Origin: Pseudobacter ginsenosidimutans
GTDB taxonomy: Bacteria > Bacteroidota > Bacteroidia > Chitinophagales > Chitinophagaceae
Direction of reading: 5' to 3'
Length of the DNA: 64,000 nt
Assembly: GCF_007970185.1 (NCBI RefSeq)
Contig: NZ_CP042431.1
Location: forward strand, 6,679,342-6,743,341
In this document: one piece after another, positions 63,083 to 64,000 of the stretch
Layout of the letters: each line of letters opens with the position of its first letter
Position numbering within the stretch: the first letter of the stretch is position 1
Made by a program: the position numbers and the translations under genes
Notes under the pieces: model-generated
Seen by the model: only the letters and a program-made list of their open reading frames with translations
What the model was told of the DNA's origin: nothing
The model's database searches: none

Positions 63083-63592
63083 ATGCAAATCATCGAAAAA
63101 ATTAACGGTAAGGAAACTGATTTTGAAGTGCCCGCTTTTGAAAACAGCAACGGCAATGAATCGCAGCAACAACAACCCTGGTGGCATAACCTGAAATACC
63201 TGGCAGTGGGAATGATCTTCGGGATCGTTTTTGTGAAAGCGGAGATCATCAGCTGGTACAGGATCCAGGAAATGTTCAGGCTGCAAAGTTTTCACATGTA
63301 CGGCGTGATAGGAACAGCCGTGGTTGTGGGCATCATTTCTGTCTGGCTGATCAAAAGATCAGGCATTAAGACCATTCATGGTGAGCCCATCACTTTCACT
63401 AAAAAGAAATTCAGTAAAGGTCAGGTATATGGCGGGCTCCTCTTCGGATTGGGCTGGGCCCTCACAGGAGCTTGTCCTGGTCCATTATTCGCACAGATCG
63501 GAACCGGTGCGCTCGCAGTAACTTTGGTAGTATTGAGCGCCATTGCCGGCACCTGGGTATATGGTTATTTCCGCGAACGGCTTCCCCATTGA
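63083..63592 (+). CDS. YeeE/YedE-like family protein, second half (DUF6691 type)
   Basis: A 169-residue membrane protein with about four helices. The signature FGLGWALTGACPGPLFAQIG contains the second conserved cysteine of the YeeE/YedE superfamily. It follows the first YeeE gene by 11 bp and probably pairs with it to import thiosulfate or related sulfur species for the fusion protein. Confidence 0.92.
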   Translation: MQIIEKINGKETDFEVPAFENSNGNESQQQQPWWHNLKYLAVGMIFGIVFVKAEIISWYRIQEMFRLQSFHMYGVIGTAVVVGIISVWLIKRSGIKTIHGEPITFTKKKFSKGQVYGGLLFGLGWALTGACPGPLFAQIGTGALAVTLVVLSAIAGTWVYGYFRERLPH

Positions 63593-63612
63593 TAATAACA
63601 TTAACAATAGTG

Positions 63613-63659
63613 AACATGGCAGACCAGCATTGAGGTACTAATGCTGGTCTAACCATGTT
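63613..63659 (+). terminator. Long hairpin after the sulfur operon
   Basis: AACATGG-C-AGACCAGCAT and ATGCTGGTCT-AA-CCATGTT pair over 17 bp with a small internal mismatch and a 10-nt loop. There is no T tract, so it may stabilise the 3' end or act as a terminator with help from Rho. Confidence 0.5.
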
Positions 63660-63831
63660 GCTCAACCGAATTCTAACTACAGATATTCTTGTACTACAGG
63701 GAAACAGACAACCAACTATTAAGATCCCCCTATCCCACCTCCAAAATTTCTTTCCGTTCAATTTCCATTTTTCCAGTTGTTCATTTCTAATCTGCCGGCG
63801 ATTTGTACCTAAACAGGCACGAATAGTGCAA

Positions 63832-63860
63832 TTTTCCCAAACCCTCATTAGCTAATTTTG
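63832..63860 (+). promoter_or_regulatory. Promoter of the last gene
   Basis: TAATTTTG (63853-63860) matches TAnnTTTG; a TTTT at 63832-63835 stands 17 bp upstream as a weak -33 element. The start codon is 86 bp downstream, so the leader is long. Confidence 0.55.
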
Positions 63861-63945
63861 CCTGTAGCAAAGGGAAATCAGGGTTTTCGTTAAAAACCCG
63901 CCATTTCATCCCTGTGATTTGTCCCTAAACGAAAAAATACCGAAT

Positions 63946-64000
63946 ATGCACAGGAAAGCATTCATCAACAGATCGGTCTTAGCGCTTATGGCAACCATCA
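63946..64000 (+). CDS. Start of an exported protein (partial)
   Basis: Only 18 codons lie in the window: MHRKAFINRSVLALMATI, a basic start followed by a hydrophobic stretch, as in a signal peptide. The gene runs off the window end, so no function can be given. The leader holds a direct repeat and a hairpin (see the intergenic entry). Confidence 0.5.
   Translation, partial: MHRKAFINRSVLALMATI

Larger units (their letters stand above)
63593..63945. other. Intergenic region with a hairpin, direct repeats and promoter
   Basis: About 350 bp without a gene. It holds a long hairpin (63613-63659), two copies of ATTTGTnCCTAAAC (63801-63814 and 63917-63930), a promoter (63832-63860) and a 7-bp stem-loop in the presumed leader (63881-63899, GGGTTTT/AAAACCC). 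Confidence 0.65.

Overview
The window looks like a chromosomal segment of a Bacteroidota bacterium, most likely family Chitinophagaceae. This placement is inferred from gene content: type IX secretion components (a PorP/SprF protein, a type B sorting-domain adhesin and a metalloprotease with a type A-like C-terminal domain), DUF3276, MacB/FtsX-type permeases in tandem, a BlaI/M56 pair, and Bacteroidota-type promoter elements (TAnnTTTG, sometimes with TTTG about 19 nt upstream). Both strands carry genes in short operons. I found no rRNA, tRNA, CRISPR array, insertion sequence or prophage, so this reads as mostly core genome with a few accessory patches.

Layout. 1-5.1 kb: an efflux operon (two FtsX/MacB-type permeases, ATPase, TolC-like protein). 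5.2-7.2 kb: an acyltransferase, a gene-free stretch with an orphan terminator, and a small HTH-type protein preceded by a cluster of repeated operator-like sites. 7.4-9.8 kb: a TonB-dependent-receptor-like barrel (minus). 9.9-17.2 kb: a plus-strand run of miaB, a sigma-54 activator, lptE, a hypothetical, secG, mltG, a YihY/BrkB protein and an exported thioredoxin-like protein. 17.5-20.9 kb: four tandem paralogous lipoproteins with YD-like repeats (minus), then a TlpA-like thioredoxin and trmH. 22.4-27.8 kb: a giant AsmA-like protein and a membrane pyrophosphatase. 27.9-30.4 kb: a possible small RNA, then blaI and a frameshifted M56 (BlaR1-like) gene. 30.4-35.7 kb: PorP/SprF, a 1168-residue adhesin and WbqC. 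36-37.4 kb: a LEA14-like lipoprotein and about 1 kb without genes.

37.4-41.7 kb: an exported HMA protein, pyrE, a NUDIX hydrolase, a thioesterase, coaD, pyrB and pyrR. 41.9-46.3 kb: two small barrel proteins, P5C dehydrogenase, and prfB with the classic +1 programmed frameshift, which must be joined to give a full-length RF2. 46.3-50.3 kb: a dienelactone hydrolase, an orphan histidine kinase, and YtxH, Pmp3 and META-domain proteins. 51.1-57.4 kb: threonine aldolase, pgi and a large secreted reprolysin-like metalloprotease. 57.5-60 kb: DUF3276 and an ABC exporter. 60.3-61.0 kb: a decayed methyltransferase. 61.1-63.6 kb: a sulfur operon (metallo-beta-lactamase/rhodanese plus two YeeE/YedE membrane proteins), followed by the start of another exported protein at the window edge.

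The parts most worth a second look are the tandem YD-repeat lipoproteins with a conserved two-cysteine pattern, the arrayed operators in front of the small HTH gene, the consensus promoter plus terminator between the pyrophosphatase and blaI, the broken M56 gene, and the repeat families upstream of pgi and of the last gene.
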